From Aliikangiella marina (GTDB lineage: Bacteria; Pseudomonadota; Gammaproteobacteria; Enterobacterales; Kangiellaceae): a stretch of 64,000 nucleotides of DNA. The number at the start of each line of letters is the position of its first letter. Position 1 is the stretch's first letter. Positions 55,755 through 64,000 of this stretch are shown here, piece after piece. The notes under the pieces were generated by a model. The model saw only the letters and a list, made by a program, of their open reading frames with translations, was not told the DNA's origin and ran no database searches. The stretch covers positions 558,001-622,000 of the forward strand of contig NZ_VIKR01000002.1 in the NCBI RefSeq assembly GCF_007004765.1, given 5' to 3'. A program made the position numbers and the translations under genes.

Positions 55755-56381
55755 ATGACAGAGATGATTGACATATTGAAGAAAGGACCGGTTGTTCCAG
55801 TTATCGTGATTGATAACTTAGAAGATGCGGTACCTTTGGCAAGTGCGTTAGTAGAAGGTGGTCTAGAAGTACTAGAGGTTACTTTAAGAACACCGGTCGC
55901 TATCGATGCGGTAAAAGCAATGAAAGCGGCGTTACCTGACGCAATCATCGGTACAGGGACCGTGACCAATATGAAAACGCTGCATCAGTCTTTGGAAGCG
56001 GGTGCTGATTTTATGGTGAGTCCTGGCGCAACTAATAGCCTACTGAGAGACGCTGTATCTGAAGGAGCTTTATTGTTACCCGGTGCTGCGACGCCGAGTG
56101 AGGCAATGCATCTCTTGGAAGAGGGGTTTGTTTGTCAAAAATTTTTTCCAGCAGAGGCTGCAGGCGGAGTGGCGATGTTGAAATCAATTGCAGGTCCATT
56201 ACCGCAGATAACTTTTTGCCCTACTGGTGGGATCTCAAATACAAATGCAGCAAATTATCTTGCACTCAGTAATGTTGCATGCGTTGGAGGCACATGGATG
56301 CTTGATAAAAACTTAATAAAACAAAAAGACTGGTCAGCGATAACGGAACTCGCCAGACAAGCAAAACAAATAGTGAGCTAA
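55755..56381 (+). CDS. eda: KHG/KDPG aldolase
   Basis: 208 residues. It splits 2-keto-3-deoxy-6-phosphogluconate into pyruvate and glyceraldehyde-3-phosphate. GPVVPVIVIDNLEDAVPLA begins the barrel, LEVTLRTP contains the catalytic Glu, GTGTVTN follows, and the Schiff-base lysine is in VCQKFFPAEAAGG. 61 bp after pgl; TTAACTT separates a weak ribosome-binding site from the ATG. Next comes gap, which uses its product. Confidence 0.96.
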   Translation: MTEMIDILKKGPVVPVIVIDNLEDAVPLASALVEGGLEVLEVTLRTPVAIDAVKAMKAALPDAIIGTGTVTNMKTLHQSLEAGADFMVSPGATNSLLRDAVSEGALLLPGAATPSEAMHLLEEGFVCQKFFPAEAAGGVAMLKSIAGPLPQITFCPTGGISNTNAANYLALSNVACVGGTWMLDKNLIKQKDWSAITELARQAKQIVS

Positions 56382-56431
56382 CTTTTTAGCTTTGAAGAAT
56401 CAAAAACTCAACTAACGTTTGGGAGACAGAA

Positions 56432-57475
56432 ATGATAAGAGTAGCAATTAACGGCTATGGCAGAATAGGCAGAAACGTTTTACGTGCACTTTACGAATCT
56501 GGTAAACGAAACGACATTCAGATTGTTGCGGTAAACGATTTAGGTAGTGCTGAAACCAATGTTCATTTGACAAAATATGACTCGGTTCACGGACGTTTTA
56601 ATGCCGAAGTATCGTATGCTGACGGAATGATGACCGTCAATGGCGACCCGATAGAAGTATTATCCGAGAGAGTTCCAGAGGAGCTACCATGGGATCGGCT
56701 AAATGTTGATGTCGTTTATGAATGTACCGGTGTTTTTCGTTCGCGAGAAACGGCCGGCAAACATATTACCGCTGGCGCGAAAAAAGTCATAATTTCCGCA
56801 CCGGGTACGGATGTCGATGCGACAGTTGTCTATGGCGTCAATCATGATGTACTCAATTCAGATTGTGAAATTATTTCCAACGCTTCATGTACGACCAACT
56901 GTTTAGCTCCGATAGCAAAAGTAATTAACGATGCGATTGGTATTGAAAAAGGTGTCATGACAACAATCCACGCGTATACAAATGATCAGAACTTGATTGA
57001 TATGGCACATAAAGATATCTATCGCGCGCGATCGGCAACGATGTCAATGATTCCGACTAAAACTGGCGCGGCTAAAGCAGTCGGATTAGTGCTTCCTGAA
57101 CTCGAAGGAAAGTTAGATGGTATGGCCGTTAGAGTGCCGACGGCTAATGTTTCTGTCGTCGACCTTAATATTATAACTTCTCGTGACACCGGTGTCGCTG
57201 AAATTAATCATTTAATTAAAACAGCAGCTCTCGGCAAAATGGCTGGGGTGATTCATTACAATGAAGAACCGCTTGTTTCGATTGATTTCAATCACAACGC
57301 GGCCTCTTCTTGCTTTGATGCTTCACAAACGAGTGTCAATGGTAACTTGGTTAAAATTATGTCGTGGTATGACAATGAGTGGGGATTCTCAAACCGCATG
57401 TTGGACACTACGCTGGCATTAATGAATGCAACAGCACAAGCAACCGAGTCCGAAGCGCTTGCTGAAGCGGTTTAA
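56432..57475 (+). CDS. gap: Glyceraldehyde-3-phosphate dehydrogenase, type I
   Basis: 347 residues. Rossmann start [22 protein letters not shown]-type Asp in VNDL, catalytic Cys153 in [11 protein letters not shown], then [11 protein letters not shown] and [13 protein letters not shown]. Some features ([30 protein letters not shown]) recall erythrose-4-phosphate dehydrogenase, but NCLAP and the TNDQ loop favour GAPDH. Location after eda suits oxidation of the triose from the Entner-Doudoroff pathway. A near-copy of the glk/edd operator lies inside the gene at 57184-57197. A strong terminator follows. Confidence 0.92.
   Translation: MIRVAINGYGRIGRNVLRALYESGKRNDIQIVAVNDLGSAETNVHLTKYDSVHGRFNAEVSYADGMMTVNGDPIEVLSERVPEELPWDRLNVDVVYECTGVFRSRETAGKHITAGAKKVIISAPGTDVDATVVYGVNHDVLNSDCEIISNASCTTNCLAPIAKVINDAIGIEKGVMTTIHAYTNDQNLIDMAHKDIYRARSATMSMIPTKTGAAKAVGLVLPELEGKLDGMAVRVPTANVSVVDLNIITSRDTGVAEINHLIKTAALGKMAGVIHYNEEPLVSIDFNHNAASSCFDASQTSVNGNLVKIMSWYDNEWGFSNRMLDTTLALMNATAQATESEALAEAV
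57184..57197. promoter_or_regulatory. Operator-like palindrome inside gap
   Basis: TGACACCGGTGTCG matches the perfect operator at 51435 in 13 of 14 bases. It encodes RDTGV in frame, so it may be chance or a roadblock-type site. Confidence 0.3.
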
Positions 57476-57789
57476 ACCAACTCATAAATAGAATTGATTA
57501 CTGCGGTAACCAATTTCGACTTTTCGCGGGGACAATTCTCCCTGGTCCCCGCGATTATTTTTTATGATTGATGCTTATTAGGCTGCTTCAAAGTCCTGCT
57601 AATGTTTGTTCTTGTGATGGGCGTCACTCGTTAGATGTCCTGATCGCCAGCCTCAGTCGGCGATGGATGTTGTCGCCAACTCAGTGACTTTGTGACTCGC
57701 TCATTGGTTTGTGATTATTTATCTGTCATTATTGATTGACCCGCTAGCGCTATTTGCGCGAATCAATAAAACAGTGTTTGCCAAAAACC
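57476..57789. other. Intergenic region after gap
   Basis: About 310 bp: a terminator at 57525-57563, then a region with weak 19-bp periodicity (TTGTCGCCAACTCAGTGAC at 57670, TTTGTGACTCGCTCATTGG at 57689, TTTGTGATTATTTATCTGT at 57708). No gene or clear promoter seen. Confidence 0.5.
57525..57563 (+). terminator. Rho-independent terminator of the Entner-Doudoroff operon
   Basis: CGCGGGGAC (57525-57533) pairs with GTCCCCGCG (57545-57553), 11-nt loop, followed by ATTATTTTTT. A strong GC stem 50 bp after the gap stop codon. Confidence 0.93.
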
Positions 57790-58767
57790 ATGATTGCAGA
57801 TAATAACACGCCACCAACCTCGAGAGCGTCGGCCTTTCAAAACCAATATGTGAGAGATCTTGATTGGCTTTTTTCGTCGCCGCCTATTCTTGATTTTGAT
57901 GACGGTTATTTAAAAGAGCCACTGAGCTTCAGTTGGTTAAAATCCTTAGATGAGAATCCTGAGCAATTAGTCGATCATCTCGCGGCAAAAAATTTAAAAA
58001 TGTTGGGACCCTACTTTGAGGCTTTGTGGGAGTTCTATTTGCTTAACTATCCTGGTTTGTCGTTAAAGGCAAAAAACCTTCAAGTTTTTCAGCGCGGCGA
58101 AACTCTCGGCGAATTCGACTTTATTTACGAGAACCAGAACACCGGACAGTTTTTTCATTTGGAAGTTGCCGTAAAGTATTACTTAGGAAATGCCAAAAAA
58201 ATTCAGCAGATCCAGGAGAAGCGCGGACTCGATCTGTCCTCGCCGAAGAGTCAAAGTCTTTGGGTAGGACCCGGAACGCGCGATCGACTGGATAAAAAAG
58301 CGGAAAAACTAATTAGTCATCAATCGCGGCTGTCATTGACCGAACCAGGCCGAGAGACATTAAAATCAATCGGCATAAATAAAGTTTCTCGCCAGATTTG
58401 CTTGTTAGGGTGTTTATTTTATCCAGCGGATTACTCGATGGCGTCGCCAAACAACGCGAATAAAGACCATATACGGGGTAAGTGGATGACCTTAGATACA
58501 GTTACGCAACACCTCAGCAGTACTTCGTGCTATGCGATTGTCGACAAGCCTCACTGGCTGGCTCCACTCGATAGCGCAAGTCAGACTTTGCTGACACGAG
58601 ATGACTTAGTTGAAACGCTGCGAGATTGTTTCGCCGATATTCCTCACCCAAAATTAGTTGCTGAATTCAAAAATATCTCGCCCAACCAGCCCGGTGATAA
58701 CCCTAAAATTACCGGCTTATCTTCGTGTTGGCATTTTATAGTGCCTCAAAAATGGCCAAAAAGGTAA
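57790..58767 (+). CDS. DUF1853 family protein
   Basis: About 325 residues from the ATG at 57790; the frame is open to a TTG at 57754, but no ribosome-binding site supports it. YVRDLDWLFSSPPIL near the N-terminus and the later FHLEVAVKYYL and GKWMTL match the uncharacterised DUF1853 family. The FDFIY...LEVAVKYY pattern (acidic residues followed by ExxxK) resembles PD-(D/E)xK nuclease cores, a suggestion only. Cytosolic, function unknown, no partner gene. Confidence 0.75.
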   Translation: MIADNNTPPTSRASAFQNQYVRDLDWLFSSPPILDFDDGYLKEPLSFSWLKSLDENPEQLVDHLAAKNLKMLGPYFEALWEFYLLNYPGLSLKAKNLQVFQRGETLGEFDFIYENQNTGQFFHLEVAVKYYLGNAKKIQQIQEKRGLDLSSPKSQSLWVGPGTRDRLDKKAEKLISHQSRLSLTEPGRETLKSIGINKVSRQICLLGCLFYPADYSMASPNNANKDHIRGKWMTLDTVTQHLSSTSCYAIVDKPHWLAPLDSASQTLLTRDDLVETLRDCFADIPHPKLVAEFKNISPNQPGDNPKITGLSSCWHFIVPQKWPKR

Positions 58768-58847
58768 TAATATCAAGCGGTTAGTATTGATTAGCGGTGC
58801 TAGGCAAAATTACCGAAATCGACCCTGTTTCTGGGCACAAATTAGGC

Positions 58848-58853
58848 TATAAT
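58848..58853 (+). promoter_or_regulatory. Candidate -10 box of hisS
   Basis: A consensus TATAAT lies 43 bp before the hisS start; the -35 region (CCTGTT area) is poor. Confidence 0.45.
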
Positions 58854-58896
58854 TGCGCGTTCGATTTTTAGCTAGTTTTTCATCAGGATTATCGCC

Positions 58897-60177
58897 TTGA
58901 GCAAGACATTTCAAGCCGTCAAAGGCATGAACGACTGTTTACCCACCGATTCGCCGGTTTGGCAGTATTTAGAGGGCTGTCTACGGGAAGTTGTTGCCGG
59001 ATACGGGTATCAGGAAATTCGCACCCCAATTGTGGAGAATACTCAGTTGTTCTGTCGCTCGATTGGTGAGGTTACGGATATCGTTGAGAAAGAAATGTAC
59101 ACCTTTGTTGACAAAGGTGAGGATAGCTTAACAATGCGCCCCGAAGGTACGGCATCGACGGTTCGCGCGGGCATTGAGCACGGGTTACTGTACAACCAGC
59201 AGCAAAGGTTGTGGTATATGGGACCGATGTTCAGGAGGGAAAAGCCACAGAAAGGGCGGTATCGACAGTTTCATCAATTTGGGGTTGAGACATTTGGTTA
59301 CCCAGGTCCCGACATTGATGCTGAGTTGATAGCTTTGTCAGCGCGACTTTGGCAGAAACTGGGATTTGATGACAAGGTTGAGTTACAAATTAACTCTTTA
59401 GGCAGTAATCAAGCCCGCGAAGCTTACAAGCAAGTTTTAATTGAGTACTTCCAAACTAATCTGTCGCAACTCGACGAGGATTCGCAAAGGCGGTTGAAGT
59501 CGAATCCGTTGCGAATTTTAGATAGTAAAAATCCCGAAATGGTTGAGCTGATCGACAATGCGCCTAAGTTCAGTGAGCATCTTGACCAAGAGTCCGCGGC
59601 ACACTTTACAGGATTATGCGAGAAATTAGAGTTGCTTGGTATCCGTTATACCGTCAACCCAACGTTGGTTAGAGGTTTAGATTATTACAACCGAACTGTT
59701 TTTGAATGGGTGACAACGGAATTAGGGGCTCAAGGTACAATATGCGCGGGCGGCCGTTATGATGGACTAGTTGCTCAGCTTGGTGGCCAAGCGACCCAGG
59801 GTTGTGGTTTTGCGATGGGACTTGAGCGCATCATTTTGTTACTTGAACAACAATCAGACTTCAAGAGCAAACTTTCTGCATCCGTCGATGTCTACATCTG
59901 CGGATTAGGCGAAAAAGCAGAGGCATTTTCGATTCAATATGCCGAAAAATTACGCAATAAAGCGCCATCCGTTAAGGTTCAGTTGCATTGTGGTGGCGGA
60001 AACTTTAAGAAGCAACTGAAGAAAGCAGACCGGTCCGGCGCTAAGGTCGCGCTCATTTTTGGCGAAGATGAAGTCAATGCTCAGTCAGTCGCCGTAAAGT
60101 TTTTGAGAGAGAATAAACCCCAAGAGATGTTAACGGCACAGTCAGTGTTAGAGTCGATTGGCGAGTTGCTCGGATAA
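58897..60177 (+). CDS. hisS: Histidyl-tRNA synthetase
   Basis: 426 residues, class II synthetase that charges tRNA-His. The start is TTG at 58897, supported by AGGA (58885-58888) with 8-nt spacing and by the standard N-terminus [18 protein letters not shown]. Motif 2 [18 protein letters not shown], histidine motifs [16 protein letters not shown] and AGGRYDGLV, motif 3 GFAMGLERI, then the anticodon-binding domain. Order hisS-yfgM-bamB-der is the conserved gammaproteobacterial arrangement. Confidence 0.96.
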   Translation: MSKTFQAVKGMNDCLPTDSPVWQYLEGCLREVVAGYGYQEIRTPIVENTQLFCRSIGEVTDIVEKEMYTFVDKGEDSLTMRPEGTASTVRAGIEHGLLYNQQQRLWYMGPMFRREKPQKGRYRQFHQFGVETFGYPGPDIDAELIALSARLWQKLGFDDKVELQINSLGSNQAREAYKQVLIEYFQTNLSQLDEDSQRRLKSNPLRILDSKNPEMVELIDNAPKFSEHLDQESAAHFTGLCEKLELLGIRYTVNPTLVRGLDYYNRTVFEWVTTELGAQGTICAGGRYDGLVAQLGGQATQGCGFAMGLERIILLLEQQSDFKSKLSASVDVYICGLGEKAEAFSIQYAEKLRNKAPSVKVQLHCGGGNFKKQLKKADRSGAKVALIFGEDEVNAQSVAVKFLRENKPQEMLTAQSVLESIGELLG

Positions 60178-60310
60178 TTTGTAGATAACGAAGTAATGAG
60201 TCGATTACAAAGTATTCAGGCTTAACCAACAAATTGAATTAGTCCGCTGTGCATTGTTCCAGCGATAGTAGATTTAAGATTAGAGTATCAGGAAATATCA
60301 GGAGTTTAAG

Positions 60311-61045
60311 GTGAGTTACGAAACTGAAGAACAACAAGTAGAAAGGTTAAAGGAGTGGTGGAGCGAAAATGGCACGCCGCTCGTTGTCGGTGCAATTTTA
60401 GGATTAGCTGGCTTTGGCGGCTGGAAGTACTGGAATGCTCAACAAATTGCTTACCAAGAAGGGGCGTCAGATCTTTATCTAAAAGTTGCTGAAGTTGTTG
60501 CGTCTGACAATAAAGACGGCTTGGTAACGGCTGCCGAAGCAGTCAAAACACAATTCCCAAAATCAAGCTACGCGATTCTATCGGCTTTTCATATTGCAAA
60601 AAATGCGGTTGAAAAAGGTGAATTCGATAAAGCTGCTAGCGAGTTAACTTGGGTTGTAGACAACCACGCAGATAATGAACTTGCGCCGGTCGCAAAAATT
60701 CGTTTAGCGCGAGTATTGTTGCAACAAGGAAAAGCTGAGGAAGCACTTAAATTGGTCGAGTTTGAAGAAACTTCTGGTTATTACGCTTTAGCCAATTTAG
60801 TCAAAGGCGACGCGCTTATCGCGCTAGACAAAAAGTCAGAAGCCTTAGCTGCTTACGAGATAGCCAGTGCGGATTTGGAAGTGGTTGCTCGTCATCCTAG
60901 CTTGCAATTAAAAATGGACTCTTTAGCCGAACCATCAGTAGTGGAAACTGCAGAAGCGCCCAAACAAGAAACCCAAGATTCTAGTGAGCAATCTAGCGAT
61001 TCAGATGAAACGCAACAACCAGCGAAAGAAGAGGAATCGAAATAA
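60311..61045 (+). CDS. yfgM: YfgM-like ancillary SecYEG translocon protein
   Basis: 244 residues beginning at GTG with AGGAG seven bases upstream. A short cytoplasmic N-terminus (ETEEQQVERLKEWWSENG) precedes one membrane helix (LVVGAILGLAGFGGW), then a periplasmic TPR-like domain (PF09976) and an acidic, Ser/Gln-rich tail of about 40 residues. YfgM of E. coli works with PpiD at the Sec translocon in outer-membrane protein folding. Its stop overlaps the bamB start by one base (TAATG). Confidence 0.92.
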   Translation: MSYETEEQQVERLKEWWSENGTPLVVGAILGLAGFGGWKYWNAQQIAYQEGASDLYLKVAEVVASDNKDGLVTAAEAVKTQFPKSSYAILSAFHIAKNAVEKGEFDKAASELTWVVDNHADNELAPVAKIRLARVLLQQGKAEEALKLVEFEETSGYYALANLVKGDALIALDKKSEALAAYEIASADLEVVARHPSLQLKMDSLAEPSVVETAEAPKQETQDSSEQSSDSDETQQPAKEEESK

Positions 61046-62181
61046 TGAAGGTGCTTTATAAAGCTCTTTTCATTTCGTCTTTAGTGCTTGCTGGTTGCAG
61101 TGACGATGTTGATATTTACGAGCCTAACCCCTTGGTCGATATCGACAACCAATTTGAAACCAAAGAAGTTTGGTCTACCGACATTGGTGACGGAAATGAT
61201 GATATTACCGTTAAGAACTCACCGGTTTATGCCTATGACAAAATTTTCGTCGCTGATGGTTCTGGCGCGGTTGCGGCAGTAAATCCAGAAGATGGTGAAA
61301 TTATCTGGAGAAATGAGTTAGACGTCGCGATCGGTGGTGGGCCAGCTGTGGCGAGTAACTTGGTTGCAGTAGGAACTCAAGACGGCGAACTGATTGTGTT
61401 GAGCGCCGACGATGGGGCGCTAAAATGGCGTAAACCGCTAACCAGTGAAGTTATTTCATCACCAGCGATCGGCGAGGGCCATGTCGTCGTGAGAACTGTT
61501 GACGGTAAAGTTACTGCTTTTGACGCAAGTTCTGGTGATGAGAAATGGGTCTATGATCAATCAATTCCTGCTCTAACGCTACGCGGCGTTTCATCGCCAG
61601 TCATCGTCGGTGGCGGTGTTATCTCTGGTTTTTCAAACGGCAAGCTTGCCGTGTTTTTATTAGCTAACGGTCGAGTTGCTTGGGAAAAAACCATTACCGC
61701 ACCTGTCGGTTCTTCTGAAATACAAAAGCTCGTTGATGTTGATGTAAAACCGCTCGTTGCTGGAAACACGATTTTCGTTGCTTCTTACAATGGAAACTTA
61801 GCAAACATTCAAGCTCAAAATGGTGAGGTAATTTGGCAACGTGAGTTGTCAACGTTCCAAGAGCTAACCTTATCGGAATTGATGTTATTAGTGACTCATG
61901 AAAATAGTCACGTCAGCGGTGTTGATCGTTCAAACGGCATTATCCTTTGGACCCAAAAAGATCTCTATCGGAGACAACTAACTGCGCCGGTTTCACTCGG
62001 CGATTATATCGCGGTAGGAGACTTCGAAGGATATATTCATTGGTTGTCTCGTCGTGATGGTACTCTAGTGAGCCGAGAACATATCGATTCTTCCGGTTTC
62101 GGTGGAACACCAATTGTTGTCGATGACAAATTGATCCTTTTAAGTCATAGCGGTACGCTTTACGCGGTTAAGAAAACATAA
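61045..62181 (+). CDS. bamB: Outer-membrane assembly lipoprotein BamB
   Basis: 378 residues. Lipoprotein signal ending LVLAGC, then an eight-bladed PQQ-like beta-propeller with repeats such as [32 protein letters not shown] and [16 protein letters not shown]. BamB is part of the BAM complex that inserts beta-barrel proteins. Translationally coupled to yfgM. The many TonB receptors encoded here are its likely clients. Confidence 0.95.
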   Translation: MKVLYKALFISSLVLAGCSDDVDIYEPNPLVDIDNQFETKEVWSTDIGDGNDDITVKNSPVYAYDKIFVADGSGAVAAVNPEDGEIIWRNELDVAIGGGPAVASNLVAVGTQDGELIVLSADDGALKWRKPLTSEVISSPAIGEGHVVVRTVDGKVTAFDASSGDEKWVYDQSIPALTLRGVSSPVIVGGGVISGFSNGKLAVFLLANGRVAWEKTITAPVGSSEIQKLVDVDVKPLVAGNTIFVASYNGNLANIQAQNGEVIWQRELSTFQELTLSELMLLVTHENSHVSGVDRSNGIILWTQKDLYRRQLTAPVSLGDYIAVGDFEGYIHWLSRRDGTLVSREHIDSSGFGGTPIVVDDKLILLSHSGTLYAVKKT

Positions 62182-62191
62182 GGTAATACTC

Positions 62192-63619
62192 ATGCTACCA
62201 GTGATAGCCTTGGTCGGGCGTCCAAACGTTGGTAAATCGACTTTATTTAATCGGTTTACTCGAACTCGAGATGCACTGGTAGCTGACCTTCCAGGTCTCA
62301 CACGTGACCGTCAATATGGTCATGCACTATTGCAAAACAATCCTTTTATTATTATCGATACCGGTGGTATTACCGGCGGTGAAGTTGGCGTTGATGGATT
62401 AATGGCTGAGCAGTCAATGCAAGCTGTTAGAGAAGCCGACATTACCCTTTTTATTGTGAATGCTCGAGAAGGTTTAACTCCCGTTGATGAAGCGATAGCG
62501 ACTCAACTTCGTGCGGAAAACAAAACCATCCATCTGGTCGTTAACAAAGTTGACGGACTTGACCAGAATACGGTGTTGGCAGACTTTTATCGTTTGGGAT
62601 TTGATTCCGTTTCGGCAATCGCTGCGGCTCATGGTCGTGGCGTCGGGAAGTTGATTGATAACGTCATCTTACCCGCTGCTAATATCGATCCGGACCTGGA
62701 AGAAACTGAAACCGTTGATTCGGAAGATGACCCTGAAAAAGGTCCAAAATTGGCGATTATTGGGCGACCTAACGTCGGCAAATCTACATTGGTTAACCGA
62801 ATGTTGGGAGAGGAGAGGGTTGTTGTTTACGATATGCCCGGCACGACCCGTGATTCGATTTATATCGAAATGGAGCGCCGAAACAAGCAGTACACTTTAA
62901 TCGACACAGCGGGCGTTAGAAAACGCGGTAAGGTCCATGAAGCTGTCGAAAAGTTTTCGGTATTAAAAACTTTACAAGCGATTAATGACGCAAACGTTGT
63001 CATTATGATTTTTGACGCAAGAGAGGGAATCACAGAGCAAGATTTGAACTTGCTAGGTTTTGCCATTGATGCAGGTCGTTCTTTGGTTCTTGGCGTCAAC
63101 AAGTGGGACAACATGTCGGAAGACAAGCGTGAAGCTGTTAAAGAAGCAATCGCTCGTCGTCTTCATTTCGCTGACTTTGCTCGGATAAAGTTTATTTCTG
63201 CGCTTCATGGTACGAATGTCGGCCACTTATGGGAAGCCGTTGATGAAGCATATGCCAGTGCAAGAGTTAAAATGACGTCCTCCAAACTGACGCGTGTTTT
63301 AGAAATGGCGGTAGCAAAGCATCAACCACCAGCCAGCGGGCGTTTTAAGATCAAGCTAAGATACGCACACCCGGGTGGACACAATCCCCCAAGAATAGTT
63401 GTACATGGTAATCAAACCAAGTCACTTCCCAAATCATATGTTCGCTATTTAGAAAAAAGTTTCCGAGAGGCCTTAAAAGTGGTTGGTACGCCGATCAAAT
63501 TTGAGCTTAAAGAAAGCAAGAATCCTTATGAAGGTAAGAAACAAAAAGTCACTAAAGAGCTTATGGATAAGGCGCGACGGAATCGAAAAAAGTACAAAAG
63601 TTTTTCTAAAAAACGATAG
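62192..63619 (+). CDS. der: Ribosome-assembly GTPase Der (EngA)
   Basis: 475 residues with two G domains in tandem. G1 motifs [12 protein letters not shown] (about residue 6) and [12 protein letters not shown] (about 190), G3 DTGG and DTAG, G4 NKVD and NKWD, followed by a KH-like domain and a basic tail ([10 protein letters not shown]). Needed for 50S subunit maturation. 10 bp after bamB with AAGGTAA upstream. Confidence 0.97.
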   Translation: MLPVIALVGRPNVGKSTLFNRFTRTRDALVADLPGLTRDRQYGHALLQNNPFIIIDTGGITGGEVGVDGLMAEQSMQAVREADITLFIVNAREGLTPVDEAIATQLRAENKTIHLVVNKVDGLDQNTVLADFYRLGFDSVSAIAAAHGRGVGKLIDNVILPAANIDPDLEETETVDSEDDPEKGPKLAIIGRPNVGKSTLVNRMLGEERVVVYDMPGTTRDSIYIEMERRNKQYTLIDTAGVRKRGKVHEAVEKFSVLKTLQAINDANVVIMIFDAREGITEQDLNLLGFAIDAGRSLVLGVNKWDNMSEDKREAVKEAIARRLHFADFARIKFISALHGTNVGHLWEAVDEAYASARVKMTSSKLTRVLEMAVAKHQPPASGRFKIKLRYAHPGGHNPPRIVVHGNQTKSLPKSYVRYLEKSFREALKVVGTPIKFELKESKNPYEGKKQKVTKELMDKARRNRKKYKSFSKKR

Positions 63620-63939
63620 TCCCATTCGCATGGCTAGTTTTGCTGTCTACCAAAAGGGCGCAACACTGGCCTGTGGAGTGGGATAAAGTTTACCACTCAT
63701 TCTTGAATTACCTCTGCAGACCTTCATAGTCATAGCTTTTCCAATCATTTGACAACACATTTTGTAAAAGGCAAAGTGTTGTAAAAGATTAAGTGATGTA
63801 AAAAGCTACCCGATCGAAAAAGCAACGAGATCGATAAAGCAACAAGATCAAAAAAACACGCGACTATAGCGGTACTGTTGTTTAGTTGACCTTATCGCAA
63901 CAACCGATAAATCGCAAAGACTTAAGGGTGAAAATAATA
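63620..63939. other. Intergenic region after der
   Basis: 320 bp with no supported gene. The middle holds a 17-bp tandem repeat array. No clear terminator is visible after der. Just before the next ATG stands AAGGGTGA, a likely ribosome-binding site. Confidence 0.6.
63763..63864. repeat. Degenerate 17-bp tandem repeat array, six units
   Basis: Units begin at 63763, 63780, 63797, 63814, 63831 and 63848, exactly 17 bp apart. Neighbouring units are most alike: TCGAAAAAGCAACGAGA and TCGATAAAGCAACAAGA differ at two positions, TGTAAAAGGCAAAGTGT and TGTAAAAGATTAAGTGA at four. The array is A-rich on this strand. Confidence 0.75.
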
Positions 63940-64000
63940 ATGACTAAATTACCAATAAAAAACATTCCATTTCAACTGGCAAAATCGCTAGCAATCGGAC
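63940..64000 (+). CDS. Start of an unidentified gene, cut by the window end
   Basis: ATG at 63940 preceded by AAGGGTGA at suitable distance. The 20 visible codons read MTKLPIKNIPFQLAKSLAIG, which could be the start of a signal peptide (basic, then hydrophobic). Too little is present to assign a family. Confidence 0.45.
   Translation, partial: MTKLPIKNIPFQLAKSLAIG

Noticed and set aside
56432-57475. Annotation as erythrose-4-phosphate dehydrogenase (epd)
   Set aside because: Some shared motifs, but the NCLAP active-site form, the TNDQ loop and the Entner-Doudoroff context favour glyceraldehyde-3-phosphate dehydrogenase.
57670-57726. A fourth tandem array with 19-bp period
   Set aside because: Only three weakly similar units (TTTGTGA-like starts); too poor to call a repeat.

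Overview
This window is a 64 kb chromosome segment of a Gram-negative heterotroph, most likely a marine gammaproteobacterium. The evidence is moderate-to-low GC, many TonB-dependent receptors and lipobox proteins, the gammaproteobacterial order hisS-yfgM-bamB-der at the right end, a rhombosortase-type GlyGly-CTERM tail on a secreted protease, and an Entner-Doudoroff glucose operon. The genus cannot be fixed from sequence alone. No tRNA, rRNA, CRISPR, prophage, transposase or insertion sequence was seen.

Left part (1-35 kb) is a starch, maltodextrin and glycogen utilisation locus. It opens with the 3' end of a TonB-dependent receptor and two flavin-dependent tryptophan-halogenase-family genes. 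A second, complete TonB-dependent receptor follows, then a lipoprotein pullulanase with three tandem C-terminal repeats, a periplasmic cyclomaltodextrinase-like GH13, a GH31 alpha-glucosidase/transglucosylase lipoprotein, a second GH13 lipoprotein and an esterase lipoprotein. On the minus strand lies the cytosolic set glgP-glgB-glgX-malQ, tightly packed. Divergent from glgP are a sodium:solute symporter, an MFS maltose-type transporter and a third GH13 lipoprotein. The inferred route is: surface amylases and pullulanase cut starch, the TonB receptor imports maltodextrins, periplasmic enzymes trim them, MFS and SSS carriers take maltose and glucose across the inner membrane, and GlgP/MalQ/GlgX/GlgB process the rest. 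No MalEFGK-type ABC importer, PTS gene, glgA or glgC is present here. Five copies of a palindrome close to TTGCATACGTATGCAA, with the CG centre usual for LacI-family operators, sit before the receptor, before the cyclomaltodextrinase group and in the glgP/symporter divergent region.

Middle part (35-48 kb) holds a CNNM/CBS membrane protein, an S8 protease with PKD domain and GlyGly-CTERM, a membrane GGDEF protein, a small cysteine-containing lipoprotein, and a compact module of one ABC ATPase, two DUF3526-type permeases and a siderophore-type TonB receptor. That module's promoter carries an inverted repeat resembling a Fur box. A HExxH metalloprotease-like protein follows.

Right part (48-57.5 kb) is the glucose catabolic block: a LacI regulator divergent from glk, a second LacI regulator, then edd-zwf-pgl-eda-gap, ended by a strong terminator. 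A second operator type, TGACACCGGTRTCA, overlaps the glk promoter and the edd upstream region, with one more near-match inside gap. The last 6 kb is housekeeping: a DUF1853 protein, hisS, yfgM, bamB, der, and the first codons of one more gene.

Noteworthy unexplained structure: three intergenic arrays of degenerate short tandem repeats with periods of 17, 18 and 19 bp, and a structured approximately 300-nt leader before the cyclomaltodextrinase gene.
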